From NCBI RefSeq assembly GCF_005405585.1, contig NZ_BJEQ01000001.1, positions 372,001 to 436,000 of the forward strand: a stretch of 64,000 nt of DNA, written 5' to 3'. The notes beneath the pieces were generated by a model. The model searched no databases, was not told the DNA's origin, and worked only from the letters and a program-made list of their open reading frames with translations. The DNA is from Agarivorans sp. Toyoura001. Its GTDB lineage: Bacteria > Pseudomonadota > Gammaproteobacteria > Enterobacterales > Celerinatantimonadaceae. The position numbers were made by a program, and so were the translations under genes. Positions 27,712 to 35,889 of this stretch are shown here, in pieces. Position 1 is the stretch's first letter, and every line of letters begins with the position of its first letter.

Positions 27712-28059
27712 GTACTTTCCTAGTTCAATCAATTGAGACATCTGTAAACGAGCTTACAAACGTAAATGTAAGAAAGGTTCCTAAAGAACTTTCTCACTCC
27801 ATTTTTTCTAGCGGTAGAAAAAATAATATTAAATCAAATCTTTATCAACACCCTTTAGCTACGAATGAGACAAAATTGCGTTTAAATAAAACCGCAAGTT
27901 CACAATTAACCCATTCTCGCTATTTTTTACCGCTTGAATAAACACCTTTTCATCAACCACTGCGAAAATTAATAAAGAAATAACAGACCAAGCAACACTT
28001 GCCAGCTAAAGAGCAACTGGGTATGGTCAGCCCAACAGAACCTAAACTAAACATCTCTT
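27712..28059. other. Intergenic region, 348 bp
   Basis: An AT-rich divergent promoter region. It contains a 9-bp perfect hairpin TTTTTTCTA-GCGG-TAGAAAAAA at 27802-27823, which in either direction has T-rich flanks but no gene end to terminate. I see no gene here. Confidence 0.4.
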
Positions 28060-28692
28060 ATGCCTGCCACTTTCTATTCTTTTCGCCGTTGTCCTTATGC
28101 AATGCGCGCCCGCCTAGCCATTGCTATAAGCCAAACACCTGTGTTGCTCAGAGAAATACTGCTGAAAAACAAGCCAGAGGAAATGCTCGCGCTTTCACCC
28201 AAGGGCACAGTGCCCGTATTAAAGCTTGAAAACGGTGAAGTGATTGAAGAAAGCGTTGAGATTATGTTGTGGGCACTTGAACAAGCCGATCCACAAGCAT
28301 GGCTTTCTCCCAATCACAACAAAATGCTGCAATGGGTAGAAGAGAACGACGGACAATTTAAAACTGCACTCGATAAATACAAATACGCGGTGCGCTTTCC
28401 CGAACAAAGCCCCGAAGACTACCGCCAGCAAGGCGAGCTGTTTTTACTAAAAATGGAACGACAACTTAGCCAAAGTCGCTACCTAATGGGCGAGCAATTA
28501 AGCCTCGCAGATATGGCCTTATTACCTTTTATTCGCCAGTTTGCCTCGGTAGATTTACAGTGGTTTGAGCAAGCCCCCTACCCACAGCTACAAGCTTGGT
28601 TAAAGCAGTTCATTGATTCGGCATTGTTTCGTTCAATCATGCAAAAATACCCGACCTGGTTAGACAGCCAACAAGAAGTGAGCTTCCCTTAA
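28060..28692 (+). CDS. Glutathione S-transferase family protein
   Basis: A 210-residue two-domain protein with an N-terminal thioredoxin-like domain (FYSFRRCPYAMRARLAI, then GTVPVLKLENGEVIEESVEI with the cis-Pro and Glu/Ser glutathione site) and a helical C-terminal domain (GEQLSLADMALLPFIRQFA). The Cys in RCPYAMRAR suggests a Cys-type (glutaredoxin-like) GST. The TetR gene lies 22 nt beyond it on the other strand, convergent; no operon partner is evident. The substrate is unknown. Confidence 0.85.
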   Translation: MPATFYSFRRCPYAMRARLAIAISQTPVLLREILLKNKPEEMLALSPKGTVPVLKLENGEVIEESVEIMLWALEQADPQAWLSPNHNKMLQWVEENDGQFKTALDKYKYAVRFPEQSPEDYRQQGELFLLKMERQLSQSRYLMGEQLSLADMALLPFIRQFASVDLQWFEQAPYPQLQAWLKQFIDSALFRSIMQKYPTWLDSQQEVSFP

Positions 28693-28714
28693 GGGGGATT
28701 ATTCAGCAATTAAT

Positions 28715-29311
28715 TTAACCAGTCGATTTAGCTGCTAGCGCGTCAACAAAAAATGCCATCACCTTGTCGTCTACTCGCATGGTTAGAGGGTCTTCGGTCT
28801 TGTTGCAACTTACTGCTAAAGCAAAACCATGTAGGTAATCCACCAATAAATGCAATGCTTGCTCTATATGTTCTTGGCTAAGGTTCAGCGGCCTTAATAT
28901 CAAACTAAAACGCTGGCTAAATAACTCTGCAGGGCCATGTGTTTTCATCGACAGCAAAGTAGTCAATAAACCCGCATTTTGTTGTAACAGCAGTAAATAG
29001 CTTTCACATAAACGTGTTAACTCCCACTTCCAGAAGTGATTACTTAGTGGATCCAACTCAGAGGCTTGCGGCTGATAAATGCCTTCAATCAAGGTCAGCG
29101 TTAACGCTTCTAACAAGGCGTTTTTATTATCGAAATAGTAATAAATAGCCATTGGGTCAACCTGTAAAGCTGCGGCTAGCTGCCTTATGCTAGGCACTTT
29201 ACCAGACTCTTGCTGTAACGCTGTTGCCTGCAACAAAATCTTCTGCTTTGTCAGTGAGTTGGCATTTTGCTTAGGCCTGCCACGCTGTTTTTGCTTGACC
29301 ACTTTAGTCAT
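28715..29311 (-). CDS. TetR-family repressor
   Basis: A 198-residue regulator with an N-terminal TetR HTH at about residues 22-66 (KVPSIRQLAAALQVDPMAIYYYFDNKNALLEAL) and a helical ligand domain. The basic N-terminus KQKQRGRPKQ is common in the family. It is divergent from a DHFR-like gene. A perfect 18-bp inverted repeat begins 13 bp before its start codon, so it almost certainly represses itself and probably the divergent gene. Confidence 0.9.
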   Translation of the reverse strand: MTKVVKQKQRGRPKQNANSLTKQKILLQATALQQESGKVPSIRQLAAALQVDPMAIYYYFDNKNALLEALTLTLIEGIYQPQASELDPLSNHFWKWELTRLCESYLLLLQQNAGLLTTLLSMKTHGPAELFSQRFSLILRPLNLSQEHIEQALHLLVDYLHGFALAVSCNKTEDPLTMRVDDKVMAFFVDALAAKSTG

Positions 29312-29323
29312 TATTCGTTAACC

Positions 29324-29360
29324 TACACATATAATTCTACAGTGTAGAATTATATGTGTA
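29324..29360. promoter_or_regulatory. Perfect 37-bp palindromic operator
   Basis: Two 18-nt arms (29324-29341 and 29343-29360, beginning TACACATATAATTC) are exact reverse complements around a single G. It lies 12 bp before the TetR start and 66 bp before the DHFR-like gene. Perfect palindromes of this length in such a place are typical TetR operators. Confidence 0.85.
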
Positions 29361-29426
29361 ATACACGCTATTTCAAGCGTTAGACGCACTCACTTAAAGA
29401 TCTTTTTGATTATCGGGAGCAATTAA

Positions 29427-29960
29427 ATGTCGAATATCGTATACATCGCAGTCAGCCTAGATGGCTTTATCGCCGATAAAAATGATGGTTTAGAGTGGTT
29501 AGAAAGCGTGCCAAACCCAGAAGGGATGGACTTAGGTTACAACGCATTTATTGAAAGTATTGATGCTTTAGTCATGGGCAGAAACACCTTTGAAAAGGTA
29601 ATCAGCTTTGATTGTGAATGGCCTTACAGCAAACCAGTAATGGTATTAAGTAACAGCCTAAAAAAATTACCAGAAGGGTTTACAGGCGATGTGCGGCTAA
29701 TGAACGGTGAGCTAACAACTCTAGTAAATCAGCTTAATCAACAGGGTTTCAATAACTTGTATATTGATGGAGGACTTACCATTCAGCAGTTTTTAGCTCA
29801 AGACCTCATCGACGAACTTATTCTTACGCGCTTTCCTATGCTTTTAGGTGGAGGCGCCCCTCTGTTTGGTGACCTACCTAGCATCAAACGCTTCAAGCAC
29901 CAAAAAACTACTGTATTGCTAGACCAACTAGTTCAAAGTCACTACGTTCGAGAGCCGTAA
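29427..29960 (+). CDS. Dihydrofolate-reductase-like family protein (RibD C-terminal domain)
   Basis: A 177-residue protein of the stand-alone RibD_C/DHFR-like family (YwjB/YyaP type). Visible are the opening VYIAVSLDGFIADKNDGLEWL, the pyridine-nucleotide region ALVMGRNTFEKV and IDGGLTIQQFL, and a closing LLGGGAPLFGDL. The family reduces unknown pterin- or flavin-like substrates with NADPH. It is divergent from and probably controlled by the TetR repressor. Confidence 0.87.
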   Translation: MSNIVYIAVSLDGFIADKNDGLEWLESVPNPEGMDLGYNAFIESIDALVMGRNTFEKVISFDCEWPYSKPVMVLSNSLKKLPEGFTGDVRLMNGELTTLVNQLNQQGFNNLYIDGGLTIQQFLAQDLIDELILTRFPMLLGGGAPLFGDLPSIKRFKHQKTTVLLDQLVQSHYVREP

Positions 29961-30097
29961 TTTGGCTCAGCAACTTTGTTCAGATCTATATCGCTATTAT
30001 TTAATTACATAATAAACACACTATCACTAAACGCTAATTGCTGCTTTAATAAACAATGAAATGGATTTCGCTAGTCTCCCTAAACTAAGGATTGGGT

Positions 30098-30880
30098 TTG
30101 CTTATTTCTCAGTACTTTCGCCGATTAATATTTGCAGGCTGTGTGGGCCTAGGAGTGTTATCTACGCCCCTTAAAAGTGCAGAACTGATCACTCTTACTA
30201 ATAGTGAGTGGCCACCCTTTACCTCTAAACACCTTCCTCACCAAGGTTTTTACTCTGAGATAGTTCGTCAAGCCTTTGCCTTAGAGGGTTACCAAGTTGA
30301 ATACCAATTTTTACCGTGGGCACGCGCTTACATGTACGTGAAACAAGGAGAGGTAGATGGCTCTTTAACCTGGGCTAAAACCGAGCAAAAAGAGCAAGAA
30401 GTGCTGTTTAGTGACCCGGTATTTTGGCACACAAAGGTATTTTTTCATCTCAGCAGTGAGCCATTTGAATGGCAAAATATAAGCGATTTACATGGATATA
30501 GAATTGGCGCGACCGAACTCTATACATATGGTCATGCCTTTGACTCTGCGGCTAAAAATGAAGAGATTAATGTAGAATATGTCTCTTCGGATTTGCTTAA
30601 CTTTAAGAAAATGCTGCTTGATAGAGTTCAGCTGTTTCCTTCCGACATCATGGTGGGAAAAACACTCATTCAACAACACTTTACCGCGGAACAAGCCGCT
30701 CTGTTTACCTACCATCCTAAGTCGGTACAACAAACCTATACCCATGTGATTTTCTCAAAGAAAAATAGTGAGCGAAATCAACTGCTATTAGCTGCATTTA
30801 ACCGTGGCCTCGCTAAGTTAAAAAGCTCTGGCCGTTATCAACAAATTGTAGATAACGCGACTTTAGACACACTAGAATAG
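30098..30880 (+). CDS. Periplasmic binding protein, amino-acid type (SBP_bac_3)
   Basis: About 260 residues. The start is a TTG at 30098 with AAGGA 6-7 nt upstream; a TTG at 30092 is too close to the site. A signal peptide ends near LKSA. The mature part LITLTNSEWPPFTSK...GFYSEIVRQAF, GEVDGSLTWAKTEQKEQEVLFSDPVFW and GRYQQIVDNATL follow family 3 binding proteins, which bind amino acids or act as sensors. No transporter genes are adjacent, so it may be a soluble sensor or an orphan. Confidence 0.85.
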   Translation: MLISQYFRRLIFAGCVGLGVLSTPLKSAELITLTNSEWPPFTSKHLPHQGFYSEIVRQAFALEGYQVEYQFLPWARAYMYVKQGEVDGSLTWAKTEQKEQEVLFSDPVFWHTKVFFHLSSEPFEWQNISDLHGYRIGATELYTYGHAFDSAAKNEEINVEYVSSDLLNFKKMLLDRVQLFPSDIMVGKTLIQQHFTAEQAALFTYHPKSVQQTYTHVIFSKKNSERNQLLLAAFNRGLAKLKSSGRYQQIVDNATLDTLE

Positions 30881-30910
30881 GAAAAGCCACAACGCTAGAT
30901 GTGGCTTTTC
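30881..30910. terminator. Terminator-like hairpin, convergent genes
   Basis: A perfect 11-bp stem GAAAAGCCACA/TGTGGCTTTTC with an 8-nt loop directly after the binding-protein stop and 17 nt before the end of the convergent scsD gene. Confidence 0.8.
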
Positions 30911-30926
30911 TCTCGTTTCAATACAG

Positions 30927-31424
30927 TTAAGACACCAGCATGCGCCACCACATTCCTGGCAACGTGGTAAAGCCAGCAGTGTAGTGTTTCAGTTCGCCGT
31001 CTTTTATCACCATCAAAGTGGGTGTTACACCAACGCCCCATAGCGACCCCAACTGCCCTTGCGGGTCATTAACTACGTTAAATTGATAGTCATGATGGTT
31101 TAAGTAGGCTTGCACCTTGCTTTGATTACCAGAGCGTAACGCCACCGTAACCACGTTAAAGTGATTAGCCATGGTGTTTACCGCAGGGCTAACAAAGTTG
31201 CATACACCACACCAAGAGCCCCAAAAATATACCAGTACCGGTTCATTTTCGCTTAATGCATGTAAATCAATCGACTCGCCATTAACACCTTGAGCACTTA
31301 GCTGAGGCAGCTGACCTTCTGGCAGATCTTGTGAGCGCCAAAGGTCTACACCAATGCTTATCACCGTAACAAAAAACAGTAGCGATATAAGTTGTTTAAA
31401 GGCGCTCCAAATCTTATTCGCCAT
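30927..31424 (-). CDS. scsD: Membrane-anchored thioredoxin-like protein ScsD
   Basis: A 165-residue protein with an N-terminal membrane anchor (QLISLLFFVTVISIGV) and a periplasmic thioredoxin fold. The active site is WCGVC (Cys72, Cys75) in YFWGSWCGVC, and the cis-Pro lies in GVTPTLMVI. It belongs to the suppressor-of-copper-sensitivity (Scs) disulfide system and overlaps scsC by 11 nt as the last gene of the operon. Confidence 0.88.
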   Translation of the reverse strand: MANKIWSAFKQLISLLFFVTVISIGVDLWRSQDLPEGQLPQLSAQGVNGESIDLHALSENEPVLVYFWGSWCGVCNFVSPAVNTMANHFNVVTVALRSGNQSKVQAYLNHHDYQFNVVNDPQGQLGSLWGVGVTPTLMVIKDGELKHYTAGFTTLPGMWWRMLVS

Positions 31425-32220
31425 GTGTTTGCTCCTTAGTATTTAGCTCAGCGTCAATTGCCTGCTTTATTTGCTCGTAAGCCACCAAACCGGGTATCAC
31501 ATCGTTGGAGAAAACCAAACTTGGCGTACCACCAATGCCTAATTGCTCCATTAATCGAATATTGCCATCGAGAATCTGTTTTACCAGAGCATTTTGTTTA
31601 GAGGCTTCGAGTGACTTTTCACTGCTCGTTAGTTTAGCGACTTTGGCGATAGACTCACTGGTCAAACGGCTTGGGCTAGCCATTAGCTTGTTATGTAAAG
31701 CCATAAACTGTTGCGGTTGTTCTAACCAAAGAGTTTGAGCAAACATTGCCGCTTCTTCTGAGCTTGGGCCCAATACCGGTACCATTTTAATCACCACCCG
31801 CAGTTGCGGATATTCTTCAACTAATTTGGCCAGCGAAGGTTCTACTCGCTTACAGTAAGGGCAGTTAAAATCGGTAAAATAGGCAATGGTAATACTCGGC
31901 TTATCGCTGCCCATCCAAGGGTCATTGGGGTTATTAAACAAATGGTCTGCTTGTTGTTGAATGACGCCTTTTACACCTAATTGCTGTTGCTGCTCTTGAT
32001 ATGCTTGAAAGGCGATAATCGCATCACGCAGTATCTCTGGATCCTCTACCATCGCATCGCGGATAAGTAGCTTAAGCTCGGCACGTTGTTCATCACTAAA
32101 GCTCGATGTTTCAGCATTTACTTGTGCACTGTTGAATGCTAAAAATACTAGGCTGATCAGCAAAAAAGCCGCCTTATTCATCGTTGCTTTAATGATGGAA
32201 ATAGTGATTGAAGTCATCAT
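31414..32220 (-). CDS. scsC: Periplasmic DsbA-family disulfide isomerase ScsC
   Basis: A 268-residue secreted thioredoxin-fold protein. The ATG at 32220 has AGGAG 7 nt upstream, so the signal peptide carries a 13-residue extension before MNKAAFLLISLVF. A helical N-terminal part (about 38-95), as in ScsC trimer stalks, precedes the domain with active site CPYC (Cys120, Cys123) in FTDFNCPYCKRVEP and the cis-Pro in GIGGTPSLVF. It is presumably kept reduced by ScsB, whose gene ends 4 nt before it. Confidence 0.88.
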   Translation of the reverse strand: MMTSITISIIKATMNKAAFLLISLVFLAFNSAQVNAETSSFSDEQRAELKLLIRDAMVEDPEILRDAIIAFQAYQEQQQQLGVKGVIQQQADHLFNNPNDPWMGSDKPSITIAYFTDFNCPYCKRVEPSLAKLVEEYPQLRVVIKMVPVLGPSSEEAAMFAQTLWLEQPQQFMALHNKLMASPSRLTSESIAKVAKLTSSEKSLEASKQNALVKQILDGNIRLMEQLGIGGTPSLVFSNDVIPGLVAYEQIKQAIDAELNTKEQTHGE

Positions 32221-32224
32221 AGAT

Positions 32225-34300
32225 TTACTCCTGAATTCGAATAGCAGAGCCAGCAGCTTGAGCGAACGCTTGCTCTATGGCTTGGTGGCTTAATATAACG
32301 GGAAGTGCGATACCTTGTGGAGCCGCAGGGCCATAAACAATGTTAAATGGCACGCCAAAGCGCTGATAGCTTTGCAAAAATGTACTCACCTGATTAGAAG
32401 GCTTGGTCCAGTCGCCTTTCACTAAGCGGGTCGAAGGCTGCTTTAATAAGCTATAAGTAGGGTTTTGTAATATCACCCCTACTTTATTGGCTTTACAGGT
32501 AATGCACCAGTCGGCGGTGACGTCTACAAACACAACGTTTCCCTGCTTAACCTGCTCAGCAATATTGCTTTGTTGTAAAGGCTGCCAGACTAAATCGGTA
32601 GGCAAGGCTTTAGCCCACCGCTCACTGGTTAAGGCACCAAGTAAAGCGACACCACCGCCTAACAAGACCATTGAACTTAAACTAATCAGCAGTACTTTTG
32701 CGCCATGCTGTTTAGCTAAAATCAAAACAAATACCAACAACAGCAAAGTCACAACAGCAAGCAATATTGGCGTTGCTACATAGTTTGCCAATAGACTAAC
32801 TAGCCATAAACAGGTGAGCAGCAGCATTAGTGCAAAAATTAGCTTCACTGTGCCCATCCATTTACCGGGCTTTGGCAGCGCTTGAGCTAAACGAGGAAAA
32901 GCAGCGACCAATAACCAAGGCAAGGCCATACCTAATGCTAAGGCTGTAAATATCACCAATAAGCTCGTGGTGTCGGCGCCTAATGCAAAAGCTACCGCAG
33001 TGCCTAAAAATGGCGCACTGCATGGCGTGGCTAGCAAGGTAGCAAACATGCCCTGTAAAAAGTGCCCTAAGTAGTTGTTGTCGCCGCTGGTGGCTAAGCG
33101 AGTCTGCCAAGAAGAAGGTAAACTAATGTCAAAAGCACCGAGCATGTTTATAGCAAACAAGCCTGTCACCAGTACCATGAAAGCAATAAACCAAGGCTGC
33201 TGAAACTGCACGCCCCACCCCACGGCTTGGCCACTAAACTTAAGTAACAATACAAAGCCCGCCAACAGCCAAAACGACGCCACAATACCCGCGGCAGACG
33301 CCACAAATTGACGGCGAATGTGTGCCTGTTGTTGATGAGGTGCAGCAATCACCGAGCTAAGCTTCATGCCAAGTACCGGTAATACACAGGGCATAATGTT
33401 CAAGATTATGCCGCCCAATAAGGCAAACGCCAACAACTTAAACCAAGAAACAGATTCAAGCATTACTGCGCCAGCTTGTACTGTTGCGTGATATTCATAA
33501 GCGTGCTGCTTATCAAATACACTTACCTTGAGCGTATTACCCAATAGTTCTGGCTCACCAAGCCAGTTTTCGCCATTGAATATGGCGCTCAGGCCATTGG
33601 CACTTTGTTCTAACTGCAACAACTTAAAGGTGGTATCAGGGTCACCGTCCACCAGCACAGTAGGTTGTTGCCAATCTACGCCTTTGGCCAAATTTACTTG
33701 CAGCCGTTGCTGATTTGCATCCCAAATAAACTCACTGTTATTCCCACTCACTACCTGTGGAACCGCTACCTTGGCCTTGTTGTATAAATACATGGCTTCG
33801 CTGTCTACCCGTAGCTGTTCAGGAATAAAATCTAAGCTGAAGGGATAGTCGGTAAGCACACATACATTGGTGCACGTAGATAAGGTAAGAACCCCTTGCA
33901 ACTTAGTGGCTTGGGTTAAGGAAGCCACAGTCAGTAATAGCGGGAAATCAACACTATGCTGATAACCGTAAGTTTCTAGACCTAGCAATGAATAACGCTG
34001 TGGAACTGGCCACAACCATTCAGCCGATTCGAAATTGCTCGAACCTTGCCAATCAATGCTAGGAGCAACACCACCCTCACCAGGTGAGCGCCAATAGGTT
34101 TTCCAATCGTCTTCCAACTTAACTTGCAAAACCGCAGGTAAACGCTGGGTTGCGGCGTCTAACTCGCCGGTAAGCATAAGCCGTACTTGAGCAGGGGGAT
34201 GTTGAGGTGAGCTAAGCCAAGCAGTACTTTGAGCAAATACCATGGTAGAAAACGCCAAGCTAAACAGCAGCATTAGTCGTAATAAAATGTTCAATATCAT
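32225..34300 (-). CDS. scsB: ScsB, DsbD-like transmembrane electron transporter
   Basis: From 34300 it is 691 residues. A signal peptide is followed by a large periplasmic N-terminal domain (about 20-260) with two Cys in STCTNVCVLTD. Then come about eight membrane segments with Cys in NIMPCVLPVLG and ATPCSAPFLG, and a C-terminal thioredoxin domain with WCITCK. It passes electrons from cytoplasmic thioredoxin to ScsC and ScsD. The start is uncertain: GGAG directly abuts the ATG at 34300 but is ideally placed for a TTG at 34294. A longer reading to 34474 lacks support. Confidence 0.9.
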   Translation of the reverse strand: MILNILLRLMLLFSLAFSTMVFAQSTAWLSSPQHPPAQVRLMLTGELDAATQRLPAVLQVKLEDDWKTYWRSPGEGGVAPSIDWQGSSNFESAEWLWPVPQRYSLLGLETYGYQHSVDFPLLLTVASLTQATKLQGVLTLSTCTNVCVLTDYPFSLDFIPEQLRVDSEAMYLYNKAKVAVPQVVSGNNSEFIWDANQQRLQVNLAKGVDWQQPTVLVDGDPDTTFKLLQLEQSANGLSAIFNGENWLGEPELLGNTLKVSVFDKQHAYEYHATVQAGAVMLESVSWFKLLAFALLGGIILNIMPCVLPVLGMKLSSVIAAPHQQQAHIRRQFVASAAGIVASFWLLAGFVLLLKFSGQAVGWGVQFQQPWFIAFMVLVTGLFAINMLGAFDISLPSSWQTRLATSGDNNYLGHFLQGMFATLLATPCSAPFLGTAVAFALGADTTSLLVIFTALALGMALPWLLVAAFPRLAQALPKPGKWMGTVKLIFALMLLLTCLWLVSLLANYVATPILLAVVTLLLLVFVLILAKQHGAKVLLISLSSMVLLGGGVALLGALTSERWAKALPTDLVWQPLQQSNIAEQVKQGNVVFVDVTADWCITCKANKVGVILQNPTYSLLKQPSTRLVKGDWTKPSNQVSTFLQSYQRFGVPFNIVYGPAAPQGIALPVILSHQAIEQAFAQAAGSAIRIQE

Positions 34301-34343
34301 CTCCAAAAATGAAAAAAGTAAACGCGAGAGAAAGCGTTCAGTT

Positions 34344-34688
34344 TTATTCTCGAAAATGACACTGGCTACAATACAGCCGTCGCGGAGGAGGAATAGTGGG
34401 TTTAGCAAAAGGCAGTGTATAGCCTGCACTCTGGGCAGCCAAAGTTGCGAAGGCCAAAAACAACACCACCACAAATACTTGCTCTACATTTTGTTGCTGC
34501 TGTAAAACGTGCTCGCTAAGTTGACAACCTTCATTAATAACAAGCCCACCAGCAAGCTCTTCACTCGCCACATGTGCTTGTGGACACGTTACCTTAAGCC
34601 CGATGTTTTTCGCCACGCACACGCTTAACATTACTGCGAGCAGTAATAGGCTTACGGTGGCTTTAAACTGTTCTTGTTTAAACAACAT
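34344..34688 (-). CDS. Small membrane protein upstream of scsBCD
   Basis: A 114-residue protein with two hydrophobic segments (ATVSLLLLAVMLSVCVA near 10-27 and QVFVVVLFLAFATLAAQS near 70-88) and a periplasmic-side CPQAH motif between them. The C-terminus is basic and has CSQC. The position directly ahead of scsB (43 nt) recalls scsA of Salmonella, a small membrane protein of similar size, but I see no clear sequence proof, so no symbol is given. His/Cys content suggests copper or other metal contact. Confidence 0.65.
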   Translation of the reverse strand: MLFKQEQFKATVSLLLLAVMLSVCVAKNIGLKVTCPQAHVASEELAGGLVINEGCQLSEHVLQQQQNVEQVFVVVLFLAFATLAAQSAGYTLPFAKPTIPPPRRLYCSQCHFRE

Positions 34689-34904
34689 AGTTTGGACTAA
34701 TAAGGCAATAGCAAGTGAGTACTTATACCAACATTGGTTTTCAAGTAAAGCTGTAAGTAATACAGCAACAAACTATAAGACCGGGAAACCCGCATTTTAT
34801 TCCCAGAGAAATGCAACTTCGTAGTTTACCAATGGTCGAAGCTAGGTGTTTGTTCTATAAGACCTTCGTCCTCAAAACATACTAAATGTGAGTAAGCTTT
34901 TACC

Positions 34905-35846
34905 ATGACTACATCAACGTCTATTACTGTTATTAATTATCCGGGAGCATTACAATCAGCAGTGTTTGGCCTTCAAGAAATGCTTAGCTTAGCCAACGAT
35001 ATAACGGAATCAATGCAGCATAACCACCGCTTTACCTGCCAACAGCTTACACCAGAACAATGTACAGATAAGGTTCCGCAAAAAGCGAACAACTCACAGC
35101 AAATCATTGTTGTGCCACCGAGCCTGAAAGATCAGTATTACTTAGCGCCTAGCCAAAACTTTATCAACTGGCTAAGCAAGCAACATCAACACGGGGTGCT
35201 GTTAAGTTCTGCTTGTGCTGGCGCATTTATTCTTGCCAAAACGGGTGTGTTAAAGCAGCGCACTGTAACTACTCATTGGGGCCTAGCCGATGAATTTGCT
35301 AAGCATTACCCAGATGTAAAACTGCAAAGTGACGCCATACTCATCAACGATGGAGATGTTATTACCGCAGGGGGCGTGATGTCTTGGTTAGATTTAGGCT
35401 TGGAGTTGGTTGCACAATGTACCCACCCAGGGATAATGCGCCAACTGGGTAAAAACATGGTGATTGATACTGGGCTGCGCGAGCAGCGTTATTATCAAAG
35501 TTTTAAACCTAGTTTCGAGCATGGCGATAATGACATCATTAAAGTGCAGCATTTTTTGCAGAGCCATTACCCCACATCAATCAACATTGCCCTACTTTGC
35601 CAACAGTGCTTTCTTACTGAACGTACCTTGTTACGCCGCTTTGTAAAAGCAACCGGCTTAAAACCTATTCAATATTTGCAAAAGTTAAGAGTGCAAAAGG
35701 CCTGCGAGTTAATTGAAAATAGTCAGCTTAAACTTGAGGCTATTGCGCTAAAGGTGGGTTACGAAGACCCAGGAGCGTTTCGAAAAGTGTTTATTAAAGT
35801 GATCGGCTTAAGCCCACGTGAGTTTCGTCGCCGCTTTAGCGGATAA
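34905..35846 (+). CDS. GlxA-family AraC-type regulator
   Basis: A 313-residue regulator. Residues about 5-190 form a DJ-1/PfpI-like domain with the nucleophile-elbow-like SSACAGAFILA. Residues about 215-313 form two AraC HTH motifs (INIALLCQQCFLTERTLLRRFVKATG and LEAIALKVGYEDPGAFRKVF). GlxA-type regulators respond to metabolites through the DJ-1-like domain. It is divergent from the scs cluster (216 bp between starts), so it may control it; this is inference. Confidence 0.9.
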   Translation: MTTSTSITVINYPGALQSAVFGLQEMLSLANDITESMQHNHRFTCQQLTPEQCTDKVPQKANNSQQIIVVPPSLKDQYYLAPSQNFINWLSKQHQHGVLLSSACAGAFILAKTGVLKQRTVTTHWGLADEFAKHYPDVKLQSDAILINDGDVITAGGVMSWLDLGLELVAQCTHPGIMRQLGKNMVIDTGLREQRYYQSFKPSFEHGDNDIIKVQHFLQSHYPTSINIALLCQQCFLTERTLLRRFVKATGLKPIQYLQKLRVQKACELIENSQLKLEAIALKVGYEDPGAFRKVFIKVIGLSPREFRRRFSG

Positions 35847-35850
35847 CAAC

Positions 35851-35881
35851 ATACTATCGCCAGCCACACTGACGATAGTAT
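35851..35881. terminator. Hairpin between convergent genes
   Basis: An imperfect stem ATACTATCG-C-CAG/CTG-A-CGATAGTAT with a 5-nt loop lies between the GlxA-type gene and the convergent chemoreceptor gene. It lacks a good T-run. Confidence 0.45.
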
Positions 35882-35889
35882 TAGTCGTG

